From the NCBI RefSeq assembly GCF_051020765.1, contig NW_027469285.1, positions 1 through 64,000 on the forward strand: a stretch of DNA of 64,000 bases, written 5' to 3'. Source of the stretch: Lasioglossum baleicum (Eukaryota; Arthropoda; Insecta; Hymenoptera; Halictidae). The position numbers were made by a program, and so were the translations under genes. Each line of letters starts with the position of its first letter. The stretch's first letter is position 1. Below the pieces are notes generated by a model. That model was not told the DNA's origin and did not search any database. It was given only the letters and a program-made list of their open reading frames with translations. This document shows, one piece after another, positions 9,106 to 18,869 of this stretch.

Positions 9106-9327
9106 TGTACGAATACTATTTGCTGGTGTATTTCAGTCGATTTTTTGTTTTTCCTTATTACATTCGCAAGTTAATCAAGAAATTAATTTTTTTTTGCATT
9201 GCATCTATTCTATAGACATCTCAGAATATGTACGTATTCATTGTTTACAGAAAAAATAGTTAATAAACAACAATTTCACAGTTTTGTTTGAAATTTATCA
9301 GTGTACGAATACTTTCTACACCCACTG
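9106..9327 (-). repeat. Right 222-bp terminal inverted repeat of the Tc1-like element
   Basis: Mirror copy of 7627-7848, with the same internal direct repeats. The near-perfect arms indicate a recent arrival. Confidence 0.92.
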
Positions 9328-9619
9328 TAGTTGAACCTACAAAGAGTTCATTAGAAGATGCTTTGACTCTATACATTGATGGAGATTATACGAAGGATAC
9401 GTATAATGATCTGCGAAAGTTTTCAAAAACAAGAAATGCCGATATTTTTCCAACGTACAATTCAATTTGTGAGGCAAAAGAACAATGCTATCCAACTTCA
9501 ATTAGAGTGACCGATATTTCAGCAGAAGTCAATATTCAAAATATTGTCGATCATACCACAAAAAGATTATTTAAATATTTAGAAAATAATGTAGCTTGTG
9601 CAAATATACCGGAAACAGT

Positions 9620-9680
9620 AAAATATAAGATAAAAGATAAAATATAAGATAAGATAAAATATAAGATAAAAATAATAAAA
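9620..9680 (+). repeat. ATAAGATAAA simple repeat
   Basis: About 60 bases of repeated ATAAGATAAA and AAGATAAAAT words. It lies between the third and fourth remnants of the decayed transposase-like gene, where roughly twenty or more coding residues are missing. It therefore seems to have expanded within or replaced coding sequence. Confidence 0.75.
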
Positions 9681-9823
9681 CAGTAAAAGTAAGATATAAT
9701 CAAAAACTTTCTGACGATACTAACACCGACGAATATATGTTTGTTATATGTGTGGTTCCTTTAATTCTAAGGTCTAATGGAAGTGTTTTATGGATAAATC
9801 CGAGTCCGTCTATATATATATAT

Positions 9824-11568
9824 TGTCACGTCGCTTTTCTAGATTCGTAAAAGATGGTAACGCGAACTCTAGCGACACCGAGATTTTATAGGCAGAAGGC
9901 CGGGCCACGCTCGGCCGCACGATACGTGGTCCTCTCGGGACAAAACAACGTACGTAGACTCAACGTTATGTCGGATGTTTTCGAAATTCGGGCGCCAGAC
10001 ACCTCAGGGTGTCACGCGAAACGATCAAACTCTCTCTCCGTACTTTACGTTGTTCTAAACCCCGAGTCTACGACGTTCTATCTAAACCTTGAATAGCGAT
10101 CGAAAAGGGGTCCAGGATCTACGCCGAGAGAACACGAGGCGTTCCCCGCGGCGGGAAGGTTTCGCACAAGAAATGAACAACGTAGTTCGGCTAGAAATTC
10201 GTTTATTGAACGACGGTCTTGAGTAGCCGAGGAACTCGGCAGCGAACAATGTAATAGCCGGCGCGTCACATACAATTTTGGCGAAAGATGTTGTTCGCAC
10301 GCGCGTTTCTCCCGTTCTTTCTTTCGACGCTTTTAATTCGACGGCAACAAGAACATATTGTCGCGAGAGGCCTAAACGGCAGCGAAATAGTCGAATTACG
10401 ATGTAACGAGCGTTTAATACTTGACTTGCTTCGATCGAACTGAACTTGCTAACACGAATCGAGCACGCGTCGGCCTCACACCGAGGAACGAACCGAGGTT
10501 GACGAGAATCAACGACGACGCCGATCTTTCTCGAACCCGCGACTTCGCGTTTATTCCGGCGTCGTACAACCGCCACGAGGCGGCCACGCGGCCCCCGCTG
10601 TCCGACCGGATTCTTACTTCTCGGCCACGAAAGTACGATTAAGCACGAGGGACGTACGTTTCCCTGATGAGCTTTCCCACGAATATCGGCCGTCTGGAAT
10701 GCCGTTGATTCTCGCGAAGCGAATACAGAACCCTACGACGCACTACCCGAGCCAACACGATAAATCACTATTATTTATTGTTAGGAAAGCCTGATCGGCG
10801 CTTACCGTGGCAACGACGCTGGAAGATGTCGGCAGCGATTCAATGTGCCCCTTTTCTGGTTGCAGTCGCAAAAGTACTCTAGTATTTAGCAATCGTTAAC
10901 AGATCTACTCTCTACACGATTCAACGAAGCAGTGATTTTGGTACGCGGTGGCTCGGGAACGCGTAAGCCGAGCGTCTCCCACTTCTCGTAGTCTTTCTTT
11001 CTCGCGCGACGCTTCGGCCTATCGCCAATTAGGATTTCCGCGTCAACGAATCCTACGCTGCGACGGCTGGCTCCTGATGTCCAGCGACGTATCCGGCATC
11101 GATCTCTCTGATTGGTCGCTTCTCGCTGAGACAATCGACGTAGGCCAATCCGGTTGCGGTACAAGCTTCTTCCCGGTTGTGGCGACGACAGGGTAAAGTG
11201 GATGGACGTCTTGTTACCGCGTGCCCTCGTCGGCGCCTCCAGGTTGGTTGTCCTGGGCCCTTTCGATTCTGCCGTCTCCTGGTGCAAGAATACGTCCTAG
11301 CCGGCTTCTAGCTGTTTTTCCCTTATAGTGCCGTTGCGTCGGCGGTTGGACAAGAGTTCCGGGTCCCCCCGGGACCCGGATACGGCTCTGAAATTCTGCG
11401 TCGCGCAATTGGCGCGACGTTCAAAAATATAAGAACTTCGTCCCTGGGGCTCGCACGTGCCCTGGGAGAGCGCTCGCAGCGGCCCTTATCGTGTTCTGCT
11501 TTACCGAAGGGTGGCCCGGTCTTTCGCTAGTTGGTTCAGAGTGGCGTAGGCAATTTTGCCACGTCACA
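9824..11568. mobile_element. Possible solo LTR (about 1.75 kb) or short-TIR element
   Basis: Starts TGTCACGTCGCTTTT and ends GCAATTTTGCCACGTCACA, so both ends carry an imperfect inverted TGTSACGTSGC. Both junctions lie in ATAT: 9820-9823 and 11569-11572 could be a 4-bp duplication, but the flanks are (TA)n and prove little. The interior is GC-richer than the surroundings, and its frames (for instance 10082-10576 minus) are arginine-rich and look like chance openings. TG...CA ends, short terminal inversion and no coding favour a solo LTR. Orientation is undecided; the minus strand starting TGTGACGTGGC is my preference. Confidence 0.4.
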
Positions 11569-12055
11569 ATATATATACATATCCCCGTGAGCGTGAACAT
11601 AGGGAATCGGAAAAGACGAAATAGTCACCGATACAAGCGGACGCCAGCATGGCAACCGCGAGTACAAGTGTACGTACATCTAAACCGTCGTCTCGTTCAA
11701 ACAGCGAAAAGTATACATCGACGACAACATATTCGTCCGTACTTCGTACGATTTAAACAAAGGACTTCGCGGTTCACCGAATCCCTATGGTCCGCGCTCT
11801 CATTATAAATAAGACGAAATCGCGCGAATCGCTCTCTTTCCAGTTTCGGAATTCATACCATTCAGTTCTCTAGCGTCTTCAGTCGAGTTCAGTTTAATCG
11901 CGTTTTCGGACTCTGTTCCAAATCGCGCACGATATTCAGGTCGTATTGCACCTTACCATTTCTACCATTTCCATTTCAATTATATTTCAATTGTTTCTAA
12001 ATTATCTGTCGAGTTTGCTCGTGGATTCTTATACCATATTTACAGATATTACTTC

Positions 12056-12211
12056 TGTGCTATTTTGTTCATACGAGCTTGCTCGCATTATAATTCATAT
12101 TACAATTGCTATTTTTGTGCTATTTTGTTTGTACGAGCTTGCTCGCATTATCTTTCAAGCTCGTAATTCTTATTTTTGGTGCCATTTTGCTTTGTACGAG
12201 TTCGCTCGCGA
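12056..12211 (+). repeat. Three tandem copies of a 60-bp repeat with a CGAGC/GCTCG hairpin
   Basis: TGTGCTATTTTGTT then TACGAGCTTGCTCG occurs at 12056-12091 and 12116-12151, with a diverged copy at 12178-12211. A still weaker copy (GAGTTTGCTCG) lies near 12010. Each copy contains a short hairpin, CGAGC-TT-GCTCG. Periods are 60 and about 62 bases. Confidence 0.7.
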
Positions 12212-12790
12212 ACCGTTATTTTGTAACTATTCTGGCTCATTACACCTTGTTGTTTAAACGCATTATTTCGCAGCTTTTATTCAGCAACATCCTGCTCCTC
12301 GATATCTTCCACTTCTAAAGTGTCGTTCCCAGTGACCGGTTAAAGTGATCGCGAAAGTGAGTGTGCGCGTGGTGTTTCATCGGGTTGTTCGACTCCGACC
12401 TGTTCCGCAAATTCCTTAGACTTCCTACGTCCGTTCTTCTAACCCTAAAATTGGTGTATCAATCGTGTACGTCTGAGCCCAGAGGGTGCTCGGTACCGAG
12501 AGAACACTAATTCCCTTCGATCGAAATCTCCTGTCACAAATCGAGCAAACCCACGCGTTCGGACGAGTTGCACACACCCGCATAGTGACACTTCGACCAC
12601 TGGGAACCATCTCTACTACCGCGACGCGTGTTAGTTCTACGCGGTGTTCACGACGGACGACGTCCGTCTCGGTTCGCATTTATTCCCCTCTTCGCCTTTT
12701 CAACAACGACGAACACCGGTATCGGGTCTCTGATCAGACGTGGACGTTACGCGCCACGTGGATCTAAGATCGTCTTAAATAAATTGCTCG

Positions 12791-12850
12791 GTTACGTCCC
12801 CGCCCCGCCTAGGCTCGTTTCGTCGGATCATTTCCGACCCGGGACGTAAC
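12791..12850. repeat. 10-bp inverted repeat at the satellite boundary
   Basis: GTTACGTCCC at 12791-12800 and its exact reverse complement at 12841-12850 enclose 40 bases. The right arm ends one base before the first satellite sequence (CGTCGAATCTGACAT at 12852). It may be part of the terminus of an inserted element. Confidence 0.6.
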
Positions 12851-13866
12851 ACGTCGAATCTGACATAAGCTCGAATAAATCGTGATCGTGATTGCCGAAT
12901 CGGAGTTTCTGTGCCAATTTCGCATATTTGCATGCAAATGCACTGATCTAGCACGCGAAACAGCGATTCCGCACAGAAATACACTTCTGAAACGAAGAAT
13001 CGTCGAATCTGACATAAGCTCGAATAAATCGTTATCGTGCTTGTCGGGTCGGAGTTTCTATTCCAATTTGGCATACTTGCATGCAAATGCACTGATCTAG
13101 CACGCGAAACAGCGATTCCGCACAGAAATACACTTCTGAAACGAAGAATCGTCGAATCTGACATAGGCTCGAATAAATTGTGATCGTGCTTGCCGGGTCG
13201 GAGTTTCTGTGCCAATTTCGCATATTTGCATGCAAATGCACTGATCTAGCACGCGAAACAGCGATTCCGCACAGAAATACACTTCTGAAACGAAGAATCG
13301 TCGAATCTGACATAAGCTCGAATAAATTGTGATCGTGCTTGCCGGGTCGGAATTTCTATTCCAATTTCTCATACTTGCATGCAAATGCACTGATCTAGCA
13401 CGCGAAACTGCGATTCCGCACAGAAATACACTTCTGAAACGAAGAATCGTCGAATCTGACATAGGCTCGAATAAATTGTGATCGTGCTTGCCGGTTCGGA
13501 GTTTCTATTCCAATTTCGCATATTTGCATGCAAATGCACTGATCTAGCACGCGAAACAGCGATTCCGCACAGAAATACACTTCTAACACGAAGAATCGTT
13601 GAATCTGACATAAGCTCGAATAAATCGTTATCGTGCTTGTCGGGTCGGAGTTTCTATTCCAATTTCGCATATTTGCATGCAGATGCACTGATCTAGCACG
13701 CGAAACAGCGATTCCGCACAGAAATACACTTCTGACACGAAGAATCGTAGAATCTGACATAAGCTCGAATAAATTGTGATCGTGCTTGCCGGGTCGGAAT
13801 TTCTATTCCAATTTCTCATACTTGCATGCAAATACACTGATCTAGCACGCGAAACAGCGATTCCGC

Positions 13867-16100
13867 ACAGAAATTCATTTGTGAAACGAATAATCGTCGA
13901 ATCTGACATAAGCTCGAATAAATCGTGATCGTGCTTGCCTTGTCGGAGTTTCTGTGCCAATTTCGCATATTTGCATGCAAATGCACTGATCTAGCACGCG
14001 AAACAGCGATTCCGCACAGAAATACACTTCTGAAACGATGAATCGTCGAATCTGACATAAGCTCGAATAAATCGTGATCGTGCTTGCCGGATCGGAGTTT
14101 CTATTCCAATTTGGCATACTTGCATGCAAATGCACTGATCTAGCACGCGAAACAGCGATTCCGCACAGAAATTCATTTGTGAAACGAATAATCGTCGAAT
14201 CTGACATAAGCTCGAATAAATCGTGATCGTGTGTGCCGAATCGGAGTTTCCGTGCCAATTTCGCATATTTTCATGCAAATGCACTGATCTAGCACGCGAA
14301 ACAGCGATTCCGCACAGAAATACACTTCTGAAACGATGAATCGTCGAATCTGACATAAGCTCGAATAAATCGTGATCGTGCTTGCCGGATCGGAGTTTCT
14401 ATTCCAATTTGGCATACTTGCATGCAAATGCACTGATCTAGCACGCGAAACAGCGATTCCGCACAGAAATTCATTTGTGAAACGAATAATCGTCGAATCT
14501 GACATAAGCTCGAATAAATCGTGATCGTGTGTGCCGAATCGGAGTTTCCGTGCCAATTTCGCATATTTGCATGCAAATGCACTGATCTAGCACGCGAAAC
14601 AGCGATTCCGCACAGAAATTCATTTGTGAAACGAATAATCGTCGAATCTGACATAAGCTCGAATAAATCGTGATCGTGTGTGCCGAATCGGAGTTTCCGT
14701 GCCAATTTCGCATATTTGCATGCAAATGCACTGATCTAGCACGCGAAACAGCGATTCCGCACAGAAATACACTTCTGAAACGATGAATCGTCGAATCTGA
14801 CATAAGCTCGAATAAATCGTGATCGTGCTTGCCGGATCGGAGTTTCTATTCCAATTTGGCATACTTGCATGCAAATGCACTGGTCTAGCACGCGAAACAG
14901 CGATTCCGCACAGAAATTCATTTGTGAAACGAATAATCGTCGAGTCTGACATAAGCTCGAATAAATCGAGATCGTGTGTGCCGAATCGGAGTTTCCGTGC
15001 CAATTTCGCATATTTGCATGCAAATGCACTGATCTAGCACGCGAAACAGCGATTCCGCACAGAAATACACTTCTGAAACGATGAATCGTCGAATCTGACA
15101 TATGCTCGAATAAATTGTGATCGTGCTTGCCCGGTCGGAGTTTCTGTCCAATTTCGCATATTTGCATGCAAATGCACTGATCTAGCACGCGAAACAGCGA
15201 TTCCGCACAGAAATACACTTCTGAAACGATGAATCGTCGAATCTGACATAAGCTCGAATAAATCGTGATCGTGCTTGCCGGATCGGAGTTTCTATTCCAA
15301 TTTGGCATACTTGCATGCAAATGCACTGATCTAGCACGCGAAACAGCGATTCCGCACAGAAATTCATTTGTGAAACGAATAATCGTCGAATCTGACATAA
15401 GCTCGAATAAATCGTGATCGTGTGTGCCGAATCGGAGTTTCCGTGCCAATTTCGCATATTTGCATGCAAATGCACTGATCTAGCACGCGAAACAGCGATT
15501 CCGCACAGAAATTCATTTGTGAAACGAATAATCGTCGAATCTGACATAAGCTCGAATAAATCGTGATCGTGTGTGCCAAATCGGAGTTTCCGTGCCAATT
15601 TCGCATATTTGCATGCAAATGCACTGATCTAGCACGCGAAACAGCGATTCCGCACAGAAATACACTTCTGAAACGATGAATCGTCGAATCTGACATATGC
15701 TCGAATAAATTGTGATCGTGCTTGCCCGGTCGGAGTTTCTGTCCAATTTCGCATATTTGCATGCAAATGCACTGATCTAGCACGCGAAACAGCGATTCCG
15801 CACAGAAATACGCTTCTGAAACGAAGAATCGTCGAATCTGACATAAGCTCGAATAAATCGTTATCGTGCTTGTCGGGTCGGAGTTTCTATTCCAATTTCG
15901 CATACTTGCATGCAAATGCACTGATCTAGCACGCGAAACAGCGATTCCGCACAGAAATTCATTTGTGAAACGAATAATCGTCGAATCTGACATAAGCTCG
16001 AATAAATCGTTATCGTGCATGCCGAATCGGAGTTTGCGTGCCAATTTCGCATACTTGCATGCAAATGCACTGATATAGCACGCGAAACAGCGATTCCGCA
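13867..16100 (+). repeat. Diverged left-edge monomers with a two-monomer (298-bp) pattern
   Basis: Many monomers here carry AGAAATTCATTTGTGAAACG and TGTGTGCCGAATCGGAG, which are rare or absent deeper in the array. They alternate with the usual type, giving 298-bp repetition (for example blocks starting 13875 and 14173) and a 595-bp repetition further on. This fits an older, less homogenised array edge. Confidence 0.7.
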
Positions 16101-16640
16101 CAGAAATACAATTCTGAAACGAAGAATCGTCGAATCTGACATAGGCTCGAATAAATTGTGATCGTGCTTGCCGGTTCGGAGTTTCTATTCCAATTTCGCA
16201 TACTTGCATGCAAATGCACTGATCTAGCACGCGAAACAGCGATTCCGCACAGAAATACACTTCTGTAACGAAGAATCGTCGAATCTGACATAAGCTCGAA
16301 TAAATCGTGATCGTGATTGCCGGGTCGGAGTTTCTATTCCTATTTCTCATACTTGCATGCGAATGCACTGATCTAGCACGCGAAACAGCGATTCCGCACA
16401 GAAATACACTTCTGAAACGAAGAATCGTCGAATCTGACATAAGCTCGAATAAATTGTGATCGTGCTTGCCTTGTCGGAGTTTCTGAGCCAATTTCGTATA
16501 TTTGCATGCAAATGGTAATTATTTTTCTCGGCGCACAGGTTCGATCAATTTCTACACTAAATGAATATAGCTTGAGGGGCATGAAACGTTATAGTCCGGG
16601 TTCGAACCAGGGTCGAACCTGGGTCCGCTAGATAGCCTTA

Positions 16641-16673
16641 CTGATGAGTCCTCTAGCGGGCCTGGGACTAAAC
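16641..16673 (+). ncRNA. Degenerate hammerhead core (unit 1 of copy 1)
   Basis: CTGATGA, stem II GTCC/GGGAC, then TAAAC where GAAAC is required. The invariant G12 is T, and the sequence upstream is the inverted arm rather than a GUC cleavage site. Predicted inactive. Confidence 0.7.
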
Positions 16674-17028
16674 ACTCCACCTTTGTTTTCCTCCAATAAA
16701 ATAGCATTTGGCATCTTGCTGATTCAAACCCGAATCGGAAGCGTTATATGGTTCGAACCCGGACTATAACGTTTCATGCCCCTCAAGCTATATTCATTTA
16801 GTGTAGAAATAGATCGAACCTGTGCGCCGAGAAAAATAATTACCATTCTTTCAAAATAGTGCGATCACGAAAAATACCTCCTTTATCTTATAGATGGCGT
16901 AAAAATTAGAGTTAAAGCCTTGGTTTGACAAACGTCCGCAAGATGGACAAGCGGTTGAACAAGACTTTCTCACAAGTTACTAAACTGACACCAATTAGTA
17001 TATTAAGAACTTTCCTCATGACATTTGT

Positions 17029-17093
17029 TGTCTAAGGCAGGGTCCGCTAGATAGCCTTACTGATGAGTCCTCTCGCGGGCCTGGGACGAAACA
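17029..17093 (+). ncRNA. Hammerhead ribozyme, complete (unit junction of copy 1)
   Basis: The 5' part is TTGTC with the GUC triplet at 17030-17032 (predicted cleavage after 17032). Stem I pairs TAAGGC (17033-17038) with GCCTTA (17054-17059). CTGATGA is at 17060-17066. Stem II pairs GTCC (17067-17070) with GGAC (17084-17087), then GAA at 17088-17090 and A15.1. Stem III pairs TGT (17029-17031) with ACA (17091-17093) and is only 3 bp. All conserved core bases are present. Loop I (CCGCTAG) and loop II (CTCGCGG) are complementary with one mismatch in this copy. With stem III at the open ends this is a type III arrangement. A short stem III often works only as a dimer in natural hammerheads. Confidence 0.8.
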
Positions 17094-18481
17094 CTCCACC
17101 TTTGTTTTCCTCCAATAAAATAGCATTTGGCATCTTGCTGATTCAAACCCGAATCGGAAGCGTTATATGGTTCGAACCCGGACTATAACGTTTCATGTCC
17201 CTCAAGCTATATTCATTTAGTGTAGAAATTGATCGAACCTGTGCGCCGAGAAAAATAATTACCATTCTTTCAAAATAGTGCGATCGCGAAAAATACCTCC
17301 TTTGCATGCAAATGTACTGATCTAGCACGCGAAACAGCGATTCCGCACAGAAATACACTTCTGAAACGAAGAATCGTCGAATCTGACATAAGCTCGAATA
17401 AATGGTGATCGTGCTTGCCGGGTCGTAGTTTCTATTCCAATTTCTCATACTTGCATGCAAATGCACTGATCTAGCACGCGAAACAGCGATTCCGCACAGA
17501 AATACACTTCTGAAACGTAGAATCGTCGAATCTGACATGGGCTCGAATAAATTGTGATCGTACTTGCCTGGTCGGAGTTTCTGTCCAATTTAGCATATCT
17601 GCATGCAAATGCACTGATCTAGCACGCGAAACAGCAATTCCGCACAGAAATACACTTCTGAAACGAAGAATCGTCGAATCTGACATAAGCTCGAATAAAT
17701 TGTGATCGTGCTTGCCTTGTCGGAGTTTCTGAGCCAATTTCGCATATTTGCATGCAAATGTACTGATCTAGCACGCGAAACAGCGATTCCGCACAGAAAT
17801 ACACTTCTGAAACGAAGAATCGTCGAATCTGAGATAAGCTCGAATAAATCGTGATCGTGATTGCCGGGTCGGAGTTTCTATTCCAATTTCTCATACTTGC
17901 ATGCAAATGCACTGATCTAGCACGCGAAACAACGATTCCGCACAGAAATACACTTCTGAAACGTAGAATCGTCGAATCTGACATGGGCTCGAATAAAGTG
18001 TGATCGTGCTTGCCTGGTCGGAGTTTCTGTCCAATTTAGCATATCTGCATGCAAATGCACTGATCTAGCACGCGAAACAGCGTTTCCGCACAGAAATACA
18101 CTTCTGAAACGAAGAATCGTCGAATCTGACATAAGCTCGAATAAATCGTGATCGTGATTGCCGGGTCGGAGTTTCTATTCCTATTTCTCATACTTGCATG
18201 CGAATGCACTGATCTAGCACGCGAAACAGCGATTCCGCACAGAAATACACTTCTGAAACGAAGAATCGTCGAATCTGACATAAGCTCGAATAAATTGTGA
18301 TCGTGCGTGCCTTGTCGGAGTTTCTGAGCCAATTTCGCATATTTGCATGCAAATGGTAATTATTTTTCTCGGCGCACAGGTTCGATCAATTTCTACACTA
18401 AATGAATATAGCTTGAGGGGCATGAAACGTTATAGTCCGGGTTCGAACCAGGGTCGAACCTGGGTCCGCTAGATAGCCTTA

Positions 18482-18514
18482 CTGATGAGTCCTCTAGCGG
18501 GCCTGGGACTAAAC
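18482..18514 (+). ncRNA. Degenerate hammerhead core (unit 1 of copy 2)
   Basis: Same G12-to-T change as in unit 1 of copy 1 (GGGACTAAAC), and no upstream cleavage strand. Predicted inactive. Confidence 0.7.
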
Positions 18515-18869
18515 ACTCCACCTTTGTTTTCCTCCAATAAAATAGCATTTGGCATCTTGCTGATTCAAACCCGAATCGGAAGCGTTATATGGTTCGAACC
18601 CGGACTATAACGTTGCATGCCCCTCAAGCTATATTCATTTAGTGTAGAAATAGATCGAACCTGTGCGCCGAGAAAAATAATTACCATTCTTTCAAAATAG
18701 TGCGATCGCGAAAAATACCTCCTTTATCTTATAGATGGCGTAAAAATTAGAGTTAAAGCCTCGGTTTGACAAACGTCCGCAAGATGGACAAGCGGTTGAA
18801 CAAGACTTTCTCACAAGTTACTAAACTGACACCAATTAGTATATTAAGAACTTTCCTCATGACATTTGT

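Larger units (their letters stand above)
7627..9327 (-). mobile_element. Tc1-like DNA transposon, 1,701 bp, inserted at TA
   Basis: Starts CAGTGGGTGTAGAAAG and ends with its reverse complement. It is flanked by TA at 7625-7626 and 9328-9329, the target duplication of the Tc1/mariner superfamily. Each terminus is a 222-bp inverted repeat. A 12-bp word, AGTATTCGTACA, occurs twice within each arm (left arm 7641-7652 and 7837-7848), the IR/DR arrangement of Tc1 subfamilies with long termini. It carries one transposase gene on the minus strand with a single in-frame stop. It interrupts the reading frame of an older transposase-like gene, so it is the younger insertion. Confidence 0.95.
7124..9809 (+). 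pseudogene. Decayed transposase-like gene (Transib/RAG1-like layout suspected), split by a Tc1 element
   Basis: Four collinear pieces. (1) From the ATG at 7124: MDGFRKYKDLFFALRESK..., about 60 codons to an A-tract at 7290-7299. (2) In another frame, about 7293-7626: WTIARYTDQRFL..., with a basic KRRRIEP stretch, cut at a TA by the Tc1 element. (3) 9330-9647: a segment with TRNADIFPTYNSI and IVDHTTKRLF. (4) About 9705-9809: DEYMFVICVVPLILRSNG then WINPSPS. Between 3 and 4 an ATAAGATAAA simple repeat replaces coding sequence. The layout recalls a widespread invertebrate transposon protein that I associate with Transib/RAG1-like transposases; this is recognition from memory, not a search. The two frame breaks, the insertion, the lost segment and the missing C-terminus make it dead. 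Confidence 0.55.
11569..12851. other. Unassigned DNA between the solo-LTR-like unit and the satellite array
   Basis: No convincing gene. It holds a TATA-like TATAAATA at 11804-11811 with TCAGT at 11862-11866 (too far apart for a standard core promoter), a three-copy 60-bp repeat, and a GC-rich right part. Read on the minus strand from 12851 it begins TGTTACGTCCCGGGTC, which looks like an LTR start placed exactly where the satellite begins. The matching LTR end was not found. On the minus strand at 12500-12553 a frame reads WVCSICDRRFRSKGISVL, similar to a zinc-finger start, but it is isolated. Confidence 0.4.
16511..17300 (+). mobile_element. Ribozyme-bearing element, two-unit form (copy 1)
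   Basis: A 790-bp insertion in a satellite monomer. TTTGCATGCAAATG flanks it at 16501-16514 and 17301-17314; the uninterrupted site is seen in the same monomer type at 17747-17760, so this is a 14-bp target duplication. Layout: a 98-bp left arm (16511-16608), a short spacer, then unit 1 from GGGTCCGCTAG at 16621. Unit 1 contains the reverse complement of the left arm (16750-16847) and unique sequence to 17039. Unit 2 begins GGGTCCGCTAG at 17040 and ends CCTCC. Hammerhead cores at 16641 and 17060 are 419 bases apart, the unit length. No protein-coding frame. It fits a retrozyme or Penelope-type ribozyme element. Confidence 0.8.

Noticed and set aside
10082..11408. Arginine-rich frames in the 9.8-11.6 kb unit as genes
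   Set aside because: They overlap on opposite strands, are explained by GC-rich composition, and show no motif.
12945..12966. Hammerhead-like CTGATCTAG...GAAAC inside every monomer
   Set aside because: CTGATCT is not CTGATGA, and no stem II or cleavage strand pairs, so the likeness is chance.
16599..16620. tRNA T-arm (GGTTCGAACC) in the ribozyme element
   Set aside because: No acceptor, D-arm or anticodon arm can be built around it. It is a palindrome that ends the inverted arms.
16641..16740. Type I hammerhead with the cleavage site downstream of GAAAC
   Set aside because: A GUU after a weak 3-bp stem III is present, but no stem I partner follows. The upstream GUC with TAAGGC/GCCTTA fits fully instead.
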